Assembly (NCBI GenBank): GCA_031267775.1 | Contig: JAIRYL010000057.1 | Span: forward strand, 1-20,979 | Source of the DNA: Tannerellaceae bacterium | GTDB taxonomy: Bacteria > Bacteroidota > Bacteroidia > Bacteroidales > Tannerellaceae | Direction of reading: 5' to 3' | DNA: 20,979 nucleotides | In this document: positions 13,561 through 20,979 of the stretch, piece by piece | How the letters are laid out: each line of letters begins with the position of its first letter | Position numbering within the stretch: position 1 is the first letter of the stretch | Made by a program: the position numbers and the translations under genes | Notes under the pieces: generated by a model | What the model was told of the DNA's origin: nothing | What the model saw: the letters and a program-made list of their open reading frames with translations, nothing else | Database searches by the model: none

Positions 13561-16500
13561 ATGATTCTATTTTTCAAATCGTCGACAAAGACGGTATTTG
13601 CCGTAGAAGCAGCACAAGCTTTCTCTCCCGAAGATATTCAAAAATTAGTTTGGTTATTTAGCAAAGCGTCTCCCGTAGCAGCCGGCGCCCTTGAGGGTTG
13701 GCATATCGGGCCTCGCCGTGAAATGATTACGCCCTGGAGCACAAACGCCGTAGAAATTGCCCAAAACATGGGACTTGCCGGCATTTCACGCATAGAAGAA
13801 TATCAACCCGTATCGTCGGGCGACGCCGTTTACGACCCTATGTTGCAACGTATTTACAAGGGCTTAGACCAGCAGTTGTTTACAATCGATAAACAACCCG
13901 ATCCGGTTATCCCTGTTAGCAACATAGAAGCCTGCAACCGGCAGGAAGGGCTGGCTCTGAGCAGCGATGAAGTAGCTTATCTAAACGGGGTTAGCGAAAA
14001 ACTCGGACGTTTGCTGACCGACAGCGAAGTATACGGTTTTGCGCAGGTAAACTCGGAACACTGCCGCCACAAAATATTTAACGGGCGGTTTATTATCGAC
14101 GGAGAAGAAAAAGACAGTTCGCTTTTTAACCTGATAAAGCGAACTTCGCAGGAAAATCCCAATAAATTAGTTTCGGCCTATACGGATAATGTGGCCTTTA
14201 ACGAAGGCCCTGTTATCGAACAGTTTGCTCCCGCAAGCGGAGACAAGCCCGACTTTTTTGGCGTCCGTACGATACAGACGGTTATCTCCTTAAAAGCCGA
14301 AACGCACAATTTCCCCACAACCGTAGAGCCTTTCAACGGCGCGGCCACCGGTACGGGCGGCGAAATTCGCGACCGTATGGGCGGGGGGAAAGCGTCTCTT
14401 CCCGTGGCCGGAACGGCTGTTTACATGACTTCCTATCCCCGCCCGGAAGGCGCGCGCGCATGGGAAAAGATACTGAATCCCCGCCCGTGGCTATACCAAA
14501 CGCCCGAACAGTTGCTGATTAAAGCGTCGAACGGCGCTTCCGATTTTGGCAATAAATTCGGACAGCCGCTTATTTGCGGCTCTGTTCTCACCTTTGAACA
14601 CGAAGAAAATGGCAAGCAATATGGATATGATAAGGTAATCATGCTTGCCGGAGGAGTAGGATACGCCAACAGGCGCGACGCGCTGAAAGGAGAGCCGAAG
14701 CCTGCCGAAAAGGTAGTGGTAATGGGCGGCGACAATTACCGCATCGGTATGGGCGGAGGAGCCGTTTCGTCGGTAAACACAGGACTGTTTGCAAGCGGTA
14801 TCGAGCTGAATGCCGTGCAGCGCGCCAATCCCGAAATGCAAAAACGCGTATCTAACGTAATCCGCAGTATAGCCGAATCGGAAGATAATCCGATTGTTTC
14901 CATACACGACCACGGCGCCGGCGGACATTTAAACTGTCTTTCCGAATTAGTGGAGGCTACGGGCGGACGCATCGACATGAGCCAATTACCTGTGGGCGAC
15001 CCTACCTTGTCGGCGAAAGAGATTATAGGAAACGAAAGTCAGGAGCGGATGGGTTTGCTGATAGAAGAAAAAGAGGTGGAGCGGGTAAAACGCATGGCGG
15101 AACGCGAACGGGCGCCCCTGTATGTAGCGGGCGAAACGACCGGCGACATGAAACTGGTATTTGAACAGGCAGACGGCGTGAAACCGATTGACCTGAGGCT
15201 CGACGATATGTTTGGCAAACCGCCTAAAACGGTTCTGATTGATAAAACGGTGGAAGAAACATTTCAACCGGTTGTTTACAAAGAATCGAATCTGCATGCA
15301 TACCTCGAAAATGTATTGCAGTTGGAAGCGGTTGCCTGTAAAGACTGGCTGACAAACAAAGTAGACCGTTCGGTGTCGGGTAAAGTAGCCCGCCAGCCAT
15401 GTCAGGGAGAGATACAGTTGCCATTAAGCGATTTGGGCGCCGTGGCGCTGGACTACAGGGGGAAAGCCGGTATAGCCGCTTCCATCGGACATGCGCCGCA
15501 AGCCGCTATTGCAGACCCTGCCGCCGGCTCGGTTCTTTCTATTGCCGAAGCGCTGACAAACATTGTATTTGCTCCGCTAACCGATAGATTGAAGGGCGTT
15601 TCGTTAAGCGCCAACTGGATGTGGCCTTGCCGCAACGAGGGCGAAGACGCCCGGCTGTATGCCGCCGTAGAAGCGGCGTCGAAATTTGCCTGCGATTTGG
15701 GAATCAATATACCCACAGGCAAAGACTCCCTGTCTATGACGCAAAAATACGGAGACAAAAACGTATTATCGCCCGGCACAGTAATCATTTCGGCCGGAGC
15801 GGAAACGAGCGATATTAAAAAGATTGTATCGCCGGTGATTCATACCGGTAAAAACACATACCTGTATTATGTCGATTTCTCCTTCGACAAACTGAAATTA
15901 GGCGGTTCGGCTTTTGCCCAGTCGTTAAACCGGGTGGGCGACGCCGTTCCTGCGGTAAAAGATCCGGAGTATTTCCACAGCGCTTTTAACGCCATACAGG
16001 AAGCCATCGATAAAGACCTGTTGCTTGCCGGGCACGACGTATCGGCCGGCGGTATGATAACCGCTTTACTGGAAATGTGTTTTGCCAACGTAGAAGGTGG
16101 ATTGGAGCTGTCGCTGGACGCCATTGCCGAACCAGACGTCGTCAAAATATTATTTGCCGAAAATCCGGGCGTACTGGTGCAGGTAAACAATAAAAGAGCC
16201 TTCCAAAGCTTGCTGGAAAAAGCCGGCGTTGGTTTTGCCCTGCTTGGCAAGCCGACAGACGAAAGGCATATCCTTGTGTCCAAAGATGGGGCGCAATATC
16301 ATTTCGGCATTGATTATATGCGCGACGTATGGTATGCTTCTTCGTATAAATTAGACGTCAAACAAAGCGGAAGCGTATGCGCCGGCAACCGTTTTGAAAA
16401 CTATAAGATGCAACCGCTGGAATTCAGGTATCCCAAAGGCTTTACAGGCCAATTATCCAGCTATAATCTGTCGGCCGACAGAAACAAGCCAAGCGGAATC

Positions 16501-17259
16501 CAGGCGGCCGTTATTCGCGAAAAGGGTTCGCAATGCGAACGCGAAACAGCATACGCCCTGTATCTGGCGGGCTTCGACGTGAAAGACGTTCACATGACAG
16601 ACCTGGCAAGCGGGCGCGAAACGCTCGAGGAGATTAGCTTTATCGTATTTTGCGGCGGTTTTTCCAATTCAGACGTATTAGGTTCGGCCAAAGGATGGGC
16701 CGGCGGTTTTCTTTATAATGAAAAGGCAAACAGGGCCATCCGCAATTATTATGCCAGAGAAGATACGCTAAGCATGGGTATCTGTAACGGCTGCCAGTTG
16801 ATGGCCGAACTGGAGCTGCTGTATCCGGAGCACGAAAAGAAACACAAAATGCTTCTGAACGAATCCGGTAAATTTGAGTCGGAATTTGTAACGCTGGAAA
16901 TTCCGGAGAATCGCTCCGTTATGTTCGGATCGCTGAGCGGCTCCAAATTGGGCGCCTGGATTGCTCACAGGGAAGGCCGGTTTTCGTTCCCCTGTGAAGA
17001 AAAAGAATACCGCATTGTGGCTAAATATAATTACGGCGCCTATCCTGCAAACCCCAACGGTTCGCCCGGATCGGTAGCGGGCGTATGTTCGGAAGACGGC
17101 CGTCACCTGGCTATCATGCCGCATACCGAACGGGCGATATTCCCCTGGCAATGCGGATATTATCCCGCCAAACGAAAAGACGACGAGGTTACTCCCTGGA
17201 TAGAAGCCTTTGTAAATGCCCGCAAATGGGTGGAAAATACAAAACAAATCACTAACTAA
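13561..17259 (+). CDS. purL: phosphoribosylformylglycinamidine synthase (PurL, single-chain form)
   Basis: PurL converts FGAR to FGAM with glutamine and ATP, the fourth step of purine synthesis, in the cytoplasm. The 1232 residues hold all parts of the large single-chain enzyme (E. coli 1295). They are an N-terminal domain, the linker with NSEHCRHKIFNG, the first synthetase half with AETHNFPTTVEPFNGAATG (substrate and ATP motif) and IHDHGAGGHLNCLSE, a second half with PTGKDSLSM and AGHDVSAGGM, and a C-terminal glutaminase. In the glutaminase, the nucleophile is Cys1075 in GICNGCQ and the His-x-Glu pair is in MPHTER. No domain is missing. The ATG at 13561 follows the -7 box by 26 bases. An outer-membrane protein gene follows 14 bases later and may be co-transcribed. 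Confidence 0.97.
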   Translation: MILFFKSSTKTVFAVEAAQAFSPEDIQKLVWLFSKASPVAAGALEGWHIGPRREMITPWSTNAVEIAQNMGLAGISRIEEYQPVSSGDAVYDPMLQRIYKGLDQQLFTIDKQPDPVIPVSNIEACNRQEGLALSSDEVAYLNGVSEKLGRLLTDSEVYGFAQVNSEHCRHKIFNGRFIIDGEEKDSSLFNLIKRTSQENPNKLVSAYTDNVAFNEGPVIEQFAPASGDKPDFFGVRTIQTVISLKAETHNFPTTVEPFNGAATGTGGEIRDRMGGGKASLPVAGTAVYMTSYPRPEGARAWEKILNPRPWLYQTPEQLLIKASNGASDFGNKFGQPLICGSVLTFEHEENGKQYGYDKVIMLAGGVGYANRRDALKGEPKPAEKVVVMGGDNYRIGMGGGAVSSVNTGLFASGIELNAVQRANPEMQKRVSNVIRSIAESEDNPIVSIHDHGAGGHLNCLSELVEATGGRIDMSQLPVGDPTLSAKEIIGNESQERMGLLIEEKEVERVKRMAERERAPLYVAGETTGDMKLVFEQADGVKPIDLRLDDMFGKPPKTVLIDKTVEETFQPVVYKESNLHAYLENVLQLEAVACKDWLTNKVDRSVSGKVARQPCQGEIQLPLSDLGAVALDYRGKAGIAASIGHAPQAAIADPAAGSVLSIAEALTNIVFAPLTDRLKGVSLSANWMWPCRNEGEDARLYAAVEAASKFACDLGINIPTGKDSLSMTQKYGDKNVLSPGTVIISAGAETSDIKKIVSPVIHTGKNTYLYYVDFSFDKLKLGGSAFAQSLNRVGDAVPAVKDPEYFHSAFNAIQEAIDKDLLLAGHDVSAGGMITALLEMCFANVEGGLELSLDAIAEPDVVKILFAENPGVLVQVNNKRAFQSLLEKAGVGFALLGKPTDERHILVSKDGAQYHFGIDYMRDVWYASSYKLDVKQSGSVCAGNRFENYKMQPLEFRYPKGFTGQLSSYNLSADRNKPSGIQAAVIREKGSQCERETAYALYLAGFDVKDVHMTDLASGRETLEEISFIVFCGGFSNSDVLGSAKGWAGGFLYNEKANRAIRNYYAREDTLSMGICNGCQLMAELELLYPEHEKKHKMLLNESGKFESEFVTLEIPENRSVMFGSLSGSKLGAWIAHREGRFSFPCEEKEYRIVAKYNYGAYPANPNGSPGSVAGVCSEDGRHLAIMPHTERAIFPWQCGYYPAKRKDDEVTPWIEAFVNARKWVENTKQITN

Positions 17260-17273
17260 CTCTTGAAAAATCA

Positions 17274-17870
17274 ATGAAGAAAATTGTCTGTCTATTACTT
17301 TTGCTCACGGCGTTTCAGATCAGTGCGCAAACGTTTCGCTATGCCGCAAGAGCCGGATTAAATCTGGCTGATAAAACAAACACCGGAGGAACGTTCAAAC
17401 CCGGCTTACATTTTGGCATGTTTGCCGAGTATGTAGTTTCACCCCTTTTCTCGATGGAGGCTGGCGCCTGTTATTCCATGCAAGGCTCCAGGTTTAAATT
17501 TGCCAATACGGATTTGCAGCACAATTACCTCAATATTCCCTTACTGGCCAAATACTACGTGCATCGCGGGCTGAATGTTTTTGCAGGCCCGCAACTGGGC
17601 ATAAAGGCCAACGTAAACAGGCAGGTATTCGGCAGCAAAGCGTTTGAAGACAAACGCACGGAGGGCGACATGGTAAAACCTTTCGACCTCTCGGCCGTAA
17701 TTGGAGCAGGGTATCTGATGGAAAACGGGTTCTTCGTTTCCGCCAACGTAAACTGCGGGCTTACCAATACAGCCAAAGACCGGTTTAAATACGACGACGT
17801 CTATTATCCGACCGACGAGGAATCATACAAAAACCTGGTTATTCAATTTAATTTCGGATATTATTTCTGA
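17274..17870 (+). CDS. small outer-membrane beta-barrel protein (PorT-like fold)
   Basis: A 198-residue secreted protein with a clear signal peptide (hydrophobic 5-17, cleavage after ISAQ near residue 19). The mature part is made of alternating amphipathic strands: YAARAGLNLAD, PGLHFGMFAEYVV, LFSMEAGACYSMQGSRF, YLNIPLLAKYYV, LNVFAGPQLGIKA, AVIGAGYLM, FVSANVNCGLTN. It ends in an aromatic (FNFGYYF), as outer-membrane barrels do. This fits the eight-stranded outer membrane protein beta-barrel domain common in Bacteroidota. Such proteins rarely have an assigned role. It lies 14 bases after purL; the pairing gives no evident functional link. Confidence 0.82.
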   Translation: MKKIVCLLLLLTAFQISAQTFRYAARAGLNLADKTNTGGTFKPGLHFGMFAEYVVSPLFSMEAGACYSMQGSRFKFANTDLQHNYLNIPLLAKYYVHRGLNVFAGPQLGIKANVNRQVFGSKAFEDKRTEGDMVKPFDLSAVIGAGYLMENGFFVSANVNCGLTNTAKDRFKYDDVYYPTDEESYKNLVIQFNFGYYF

Positions 17871-17983
17871 TCGGGATGCGTTTGGCGTCGGGAAGCGCTA
17901 CGCGAATCCCCGGCAGGTTACAAAAGAGAGGCAAATCCGAGCCGTCGCAGCGCCCGGATGATGCGATATCGCTAAAAAATCCG

Positions 17984-17991
17984 TATCTTCG
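17984..17991 (+). promoter_or_regulatory. possible promoter (-7 box) of surE-lpxB
   Basis: TATCTTCG differs from TAnnTTTG by one base and lies 26 bases before the surE ATG, the same distance as the purL box from its start. No TTG is seen at 19-base spacing. The preceding 110 bases are G/C-rich with no feature I can name. Confidence 0.35.
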
Positions 17992-18017
17992 CTTCTCACA
18001 AACAAAAAGTAAGGACA

Positions 18018-18785
18018 ATGAAGGATAAACCGCTTATTTTAATTACAAATGATGACGGCGTAAATGCCAAAGGGATAAAAGAGCTGACAGAATGTTTGCG
18101 GGATTTGGGAGATTTAGTCGTTTTTGCGCCTGATGGTCCCCGTTCGGGTATGTCGAGCGCCATTACGTCTCTTATTCCTGTTACATATACTCTGCTAAAG
18201 GAAGAGCCGGGCGTACGTATCTATAGTTGTTCGGGCGCTCCTGTTGATTGCGTAAAACTGGCCGTGAATAATATCTTGGACAGGAAACCGGATTTATTGG
18301 TTTCCGGTATCAATCATGGGGGAAACATGGCTGTCTGCGTTCATTATTCCGGTACGATGGGAGCGGCTATCGAAGGATGTATTCTGGATATCCCTTCAAT
18401 CGGTATTTCATTAACAGACTATACGGAAGGCGCCGGCTTTGGCGAATGTTGTCGTTGGGGGCGTAAACTCGCCCGTTGCGTATTAAGGGAGGGGCTTCCC
18501 GCAGGGACTTATTTAAACCTGAATATCCCTCCTGTCTCTCATGTAAAAGACATAAAAGTATGCAGGCAGGCCGCAGGCCGTTTCATTAACGAATATATGC
18601 AATCCGAAAACGCGGCGGGCGACCCTGTGTACTGGCTAACCGGCTGTTTCGATAATGCAAAGCCCATTCACCCCGAAAACGATACCTTAGCCTTAGACGC
18701 CGGTTACGCTTCCCTGGTGCCTTGCAGGATAGACGTAACCGACTATGATTTCATGCAAAAGCTCCACTTGATACTAAAAGATTAA
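18018..18785 (+). CDS. surE: 5'/3'-nucleotidase SurE
   Basis: SurE removes phosphate from nucleoside 5'- and 3'-monophosphates and is linked to stationary-phase survival. The 255-residue protein opens with LILITNDDGV, whose Asp12-Asp13 bind the catalytic metal. Then come VFAPDGPRSGMSSAIT with a metal-binding Ser, SGAPVDCVKLA, LVSGINHGGNM (metal-binding Asn), and HYSGTMGAAIEG, all in family order. The C-terminal part is TDYDFMQKL, a family ending. The length is normal. Its TAA overlaps the lpxB ATG by one base (TAATG), so translation is probably coupled. Cytoplasmic. Confidence 0.95.
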   Translation: MKDKPLILITNDDGVNAKGIKELTECLRDLGDLVVFAPDGPRSGMSSAITSLIPVTYTLLKEEPGVRIYSCSGAPVDCVKLAVNNILDRKPDLLVSGINHGGNMAVCVHYSGTMGAAIEGCILDIPSIGISLTDYTEGAGFGECCRWGRKLARCVLREGLPAGTYLNLNIPPVSHVKDIKVCRQAAGRFINEYMQSENAAGDPVYWLTGCFDNAKPIHPENDTLALDAGYASLVPCRIDVTDYDFMQKLHLILKD

Positions 18786-19918
18786 TGAAGTATTACCTCA
18801 TCGCCGGCGAAGCTTCCGGCGACTTGCATGCATCCAATCTGATGAAAGCGCTATTGGAAACAGACGCCGAAGCAGACTTCCGCTTTTGGGGAGGAGACCT
18901 GATGCAATCGGCTGGAGGCGCGCAGGTGAAGCATTACCGGGAAATGGCCTATATGGGTTTTGTTCCGGTAGCGCTCCACTTGCCTGCGATTTTCCGGAAT
19001 CTGAAAACCTGCCGGAATGATATCCGCTCCTGTCGGCCGGATGTTGTTATACTGGTCGATTATCCGGGATTCAACCTGAAAATCGCCAAATATGTAAAAA
19101 CGCAATTACAGATACCCGTCTACTACTATATTTCTCCTAAAATATGGGCCTGGAAAAAATACCGGATCCACGCTTTCCGCCGGTATGTTGATAAAATGTT
19201 TTGCATCTTACCCTTTGAAGAAGAATTTTACCGCAACCTGAACTATCCGGTAGATTATGCGGGAAACCCTTCGGTAGACGCCGTCGATTCTTTTATGCAA
19301 CGGCAAGCTACGCATCCCGATACGTTTTTAACGGAAGAAGGCCTCTCCCGCAAGCCTGTTCTGGCGCTATTGGCCGGCAGCCGCAAGCAAGAGATAAAAG
19401 ATAATTTGCCGGCTATGCTGAACGTTGCGGCGGCTTTCCCCGACTATCAACCCGTTATTGCCGGCGCGCCGGGCATAGAACGCCACTATTATACCCGGTA
19501 CGCAAGCCGGCGTCCCGTCAAAATTGTTTTTAATAAAACGTATCCTCTTTTATATCATAGTTCCGCCGCGCTGGTAACCTCCGGTACGGCCACGCTGGAA
19601 GCTTCTCTTTTCCGCGTTCCGCAAGCGGTTTGTTACCGCATTAAAATGGGGAAAACGGCCGGATTTATTTTCCGCCGCTTTTTTCATGTCCGCTATATTT
19701 CACTGGTCAACCTGATTGCCGGAAAAGAAGTTGTTCAGGAGCTATTCGCCGACCGTTTTTCATACGCAACCATTTATGCGGAACTGAAACGCATCCTTTC
19801 TGACGCGTCGTACAAAAAACAAATGCTCGACGGTTACGACGAAGTAATCCGTATCCTTGGAAAACCGGGCGCTTCCCTGCGTATTGCGCAACTTATCTAT
19901 AACTATTTGCATTTTTAA
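18785..19918 (+). CDS. lpxB: lipid-A-disaccharide synthase LpxB
   Basis: LpxB (glycosyltransferase family GT19) joins UDP-2,3-diacylglucosamine and lipid X to form the lipid A disaccharide at the inner face of the cytoplasmic membrane. The 377-residue protein has the N-terminal motif YYLIAGEASGDLHASNL, VILVDYPGFNLKIAK, YYISPKIWAWKKYRI, the YAGNPSVDAVDSF segment, LLAGSRKQEIKDNLP, and LVTSGTATLEASL of the donor site. All core motifs and the usual length are present. It shares an overlapping stop-start with surE. The gene shows the cell makes lipid A, as expected of Bacteroidota. Confidence 0.96.
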   Translation: MKYYLIAGEASGDLHASNLMKALLETDAEADFRFWGGDLMQSAGGAQVKHYREMAYMGFVPVALHLPAIFRNLKTCRNDIRSCRPDVVILVDYPGFNLKIAKYVKTQLQIPVYYYISPKIWAWKKYRIHAFRRYVDKMFCILPFEEEFYRNLNYPVDYAGNPSVDAVDSFMQRQATHPDTFLTEEGLSRKPVLALLAGSRKQEIKDNLPAMLNVAAAFPDYQPVIAGAPGIERHYYTRYASRRPVKIVFNKTYPLLYHSSAALVTSGTATLEASLFRVPQAVCYRIKMGKTAGFIFRRFFHVRYISLVNLIAGKEVVQELFADRFSYATIYAELKRILSDASYKKQMLDGYDEVIRILGKPGASLRIAQLIYNYLHF

Positions 19919-20001
19919 TATTTTTAAGATTTCTTTTTGCAGCATTTTATCGTCTATCCTCATCTTCTCCCTGTGAAGGCAATTATAATGATGTTTTATT
20001 T

Positions 20002-20727
20002 ATGAAGATGTTGAAATTATTTTATCTGATGGCAGGGTTGGCGCTTTCCTCCCTTACATTCAATTCATGTTTAGACGATAACGCCTACTCGCTGGGCAAT
20101 ATCTGGTTATCTATCGCAACGGCAAGGCCTGTAAACGACGGCGCTTTCTATTTGATGCTGGACGACAGTACCACGCTATGGCCGGGAGCGCCTCTCTATA
20201 TCAACTATCAACCTGCAAGGCCTCAACGCGTACAGATTAATTATACCAAACTGGGCGATCATTTTGAAAATTACGACTATGTTATCAAACTGAACGCCAT
20301 TGATACCATACTCACCAAAACAATTTCGGAAAATTTTGGCCAAAAGAACGATTCTATCTACGGAACAGACCCGGTAGAAATTACCGCCATGTGGATAGGA
20401 GACGGTTTTCTGAATATTGAATTTAAAGCGTATTTCGGCGGCTCAAAACATTTCGTCAACTTGATACCTGCCACAACAGACAATGAAGATCCGTACAAAC
20501 TGGAGTTCCGTCACAATGCATTGGACGACAAATCTTCTTATTTGCGTTACGGATTTGTAGCATTCGATTTATCGGACCTTCCCGATACGGCAGGCAAAGA
20601 CGTTACCTTACGAATCAAAACGAATACATTTGAAGGAATAAAAGAATTTGAGAAAAAATACAATTCAGGTAAAAACACTGAACAGGAAAAGAAACTCTGG
20701 TCGAAAAAATTCGAGAAAATTATGTAA
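20002..20727 (+). CDS. NigD-like lipoprotein
   Basis: A 241-residue lipoprotein with a leader of about 22 residues and lipobox TFNSC (Cys23), followed by LDD. Acidic residues just after the Cys resemble the surface-export signal of Bacteroidota lipoproteins, so it may be displayed on the cell surface. The rest has two beta-rich parts, with landmarks YINYQPARPQRVQINYT, WIGDGFLNIEFKAYF, and GFVAFDLSDLP. I recognise the pattern of the NigD-like family, named after a gene near a Bacteroides bacteriocin cluster; its molecular role is unknown. The C-terminus is Lys/Glu-rich. It starts 83 bases after lpxB with no consensus promoter visible, so it may be read from the surE-lpxB transcript. An in-frame ATG two codons downstream is an alternative start. 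Confidence 0.78.
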   Translation: MKMLKLFYLMAGLALSSLTFNSCLDDNAYSLGNIWLSIATARPVNDGAFYLMLDDSTTLWPGAPLYINYQPARPQRVQINYTKLGDHFENYDYVIKLNAIDTILTKTISENFGQKNDSIYGTDPVEITAMWIGDGFLNIEFKAYFGGSKHFVNLIPATTDNEDPYKLEFRHNALDDKSSYLRYGFVAFDLSDLPDTAGKDVTLRIKTNTFEGIKEFEKKYNSGKNTEQEKKLWSKKFEKIM

Positions 20728-20771
20728 CACCTTCCCACATAACTTTTATTTTTATCATTTAGTTCAGAGAG

Positions 20772-20803
20772 AGGGGCGTCGTGAGGATGCCTTTCTTTTT
20801 TGT
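20772..20803 (+). terminator. probable intrinsic terminator after the NigD-like gene
   Basis: AGGGGCGTC (20772-20780) can pair with GGATGCCTTT (20785-20794), using several G-U pairs, and TCTTTTTT follows. It lies 45 bases after the stop codon. The stem is imperfect. Confidence 0.5.
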
Positions 20804-20806
20804 TTG

Positions 20807-20867
20807 GGAGCTGTCTGAAAATAAACGTCGCAAATTTAAAGGTACTAAGGAGCTGTCTGAAAATAAA
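20807..20867. repeat. two 19-bp direct repeats
   Basis: GGAGCTGTCTGAAAATAAA is present identically at 20807-20825 and 20849-20867, 42 bases apart from start to start. The opening GAGCTGTCTGAAAAT resembles terminal repeats of some insertion sequences in this phylum (the IS1182-like GGGCTGTCTCAAAA type), so these may be marks of element ends. No transposase is visible in the window. Confidence 0.7.
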
Positions 20868-20883
20868 TCATACATTTATCGGC

Positions 20884-20965
20884 CTGTTTTCCGCCATCCT
20901 TCAGCCTGAAAGCGCTTACATACCCCGGTATGCGCGCGCTTTCAGGCTTCGTCTGACAAAAAACA
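20884..20965. repeat. nested long inverted repeat near the right edge
   Basis: AGCCTGAAAGCGC (20903-20915) pairs perfectly with GCGCTTTCAGGCT (20936-20948). Inside it, CATACC (20919-20924) pairs with GGTATG (20927-20932) around CC. Outside it, CTGTTTT (about 20884-20890) can pair with AAAACAG (about 20958-20965). No long T run follows, so a plain terminator is unlikely. It could be a dispersed palindromic repeat or the end of a mobile element continuing beyond the window. Confidence 0.7.
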
Positions 20966-20979
20966 GTTCCAATAAATTT

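Overview
The window looks like a chromosomal segment of a Bacteroidales-type bacterium (phylum Bacteroidota, near Parabacteroides, Tannerella or Dysgonomonas). The evidence is: several promoters of the Bacteroidota form TTG-N19-TAnnTTTG with no clear Shine-Dalgarno sites; a DUF4492-cydA-cydB operon; DUF1080 and NigD-like lipoproteins; a small outer-membrane beta-barrel protein; and a single-chain 1232-residue PurL. The species assignment is inference.

Left part (1-3621). A short, apparently decayed IS66-type tnpB N-terminus (102-233) sits next to a tRNA-Leu(CAA) on the minus strand. The minus-strand cytochrome bd operon follows (DUF4492 protein, CydA, CydB), with a strong hairpin after it.

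Middle left (3622-11392). A plus-strand cluster starts from a textbook promoter at 3788-3817. It encodes a Tat-exported Gfo/Idh/MocA oxidoreductase, a DUF1080 (3-keto-disaccharide hydrolase family) lipoprotein, an intrinsic terminator inside the cluster, a DoxX-family membrane protein, a second Gfo/Idh/MocA protein with an N-terminal hydrophobic segment, and a secreted GH2 enzyme of the exo-glucosaminidase/mannosidase type. Together they suggest an envelope pathway that opens glycosides by oxidising the sugar to a 3-keto form, with DoxX as a possible link to the quinone pool. The function is inferred, not shown.

Middle right (11389-17870). A YciO-type TsaC/Sua5 protein and the enoyl-ACP reductase FabI form a minus-strand pair. 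The 699-bp gap before purL holds a 42-bp-period array built on a palindrome, and then a promoter and a terminator that together bracket a roughly 125-nt RNA with no coding sequence. This candidate small RNA is the best hint of something undescribed here. purL and a small outer-membrane barrel gene follow.

Right part (17871-20979). surE and lpxB overlap by one base, followed by a NigD-like lipoprotein and a terminator. The edge carries two 19-bp direct repeats and a long nested inverted repeat that may be the edge or remains of a mobile or repetitive element.
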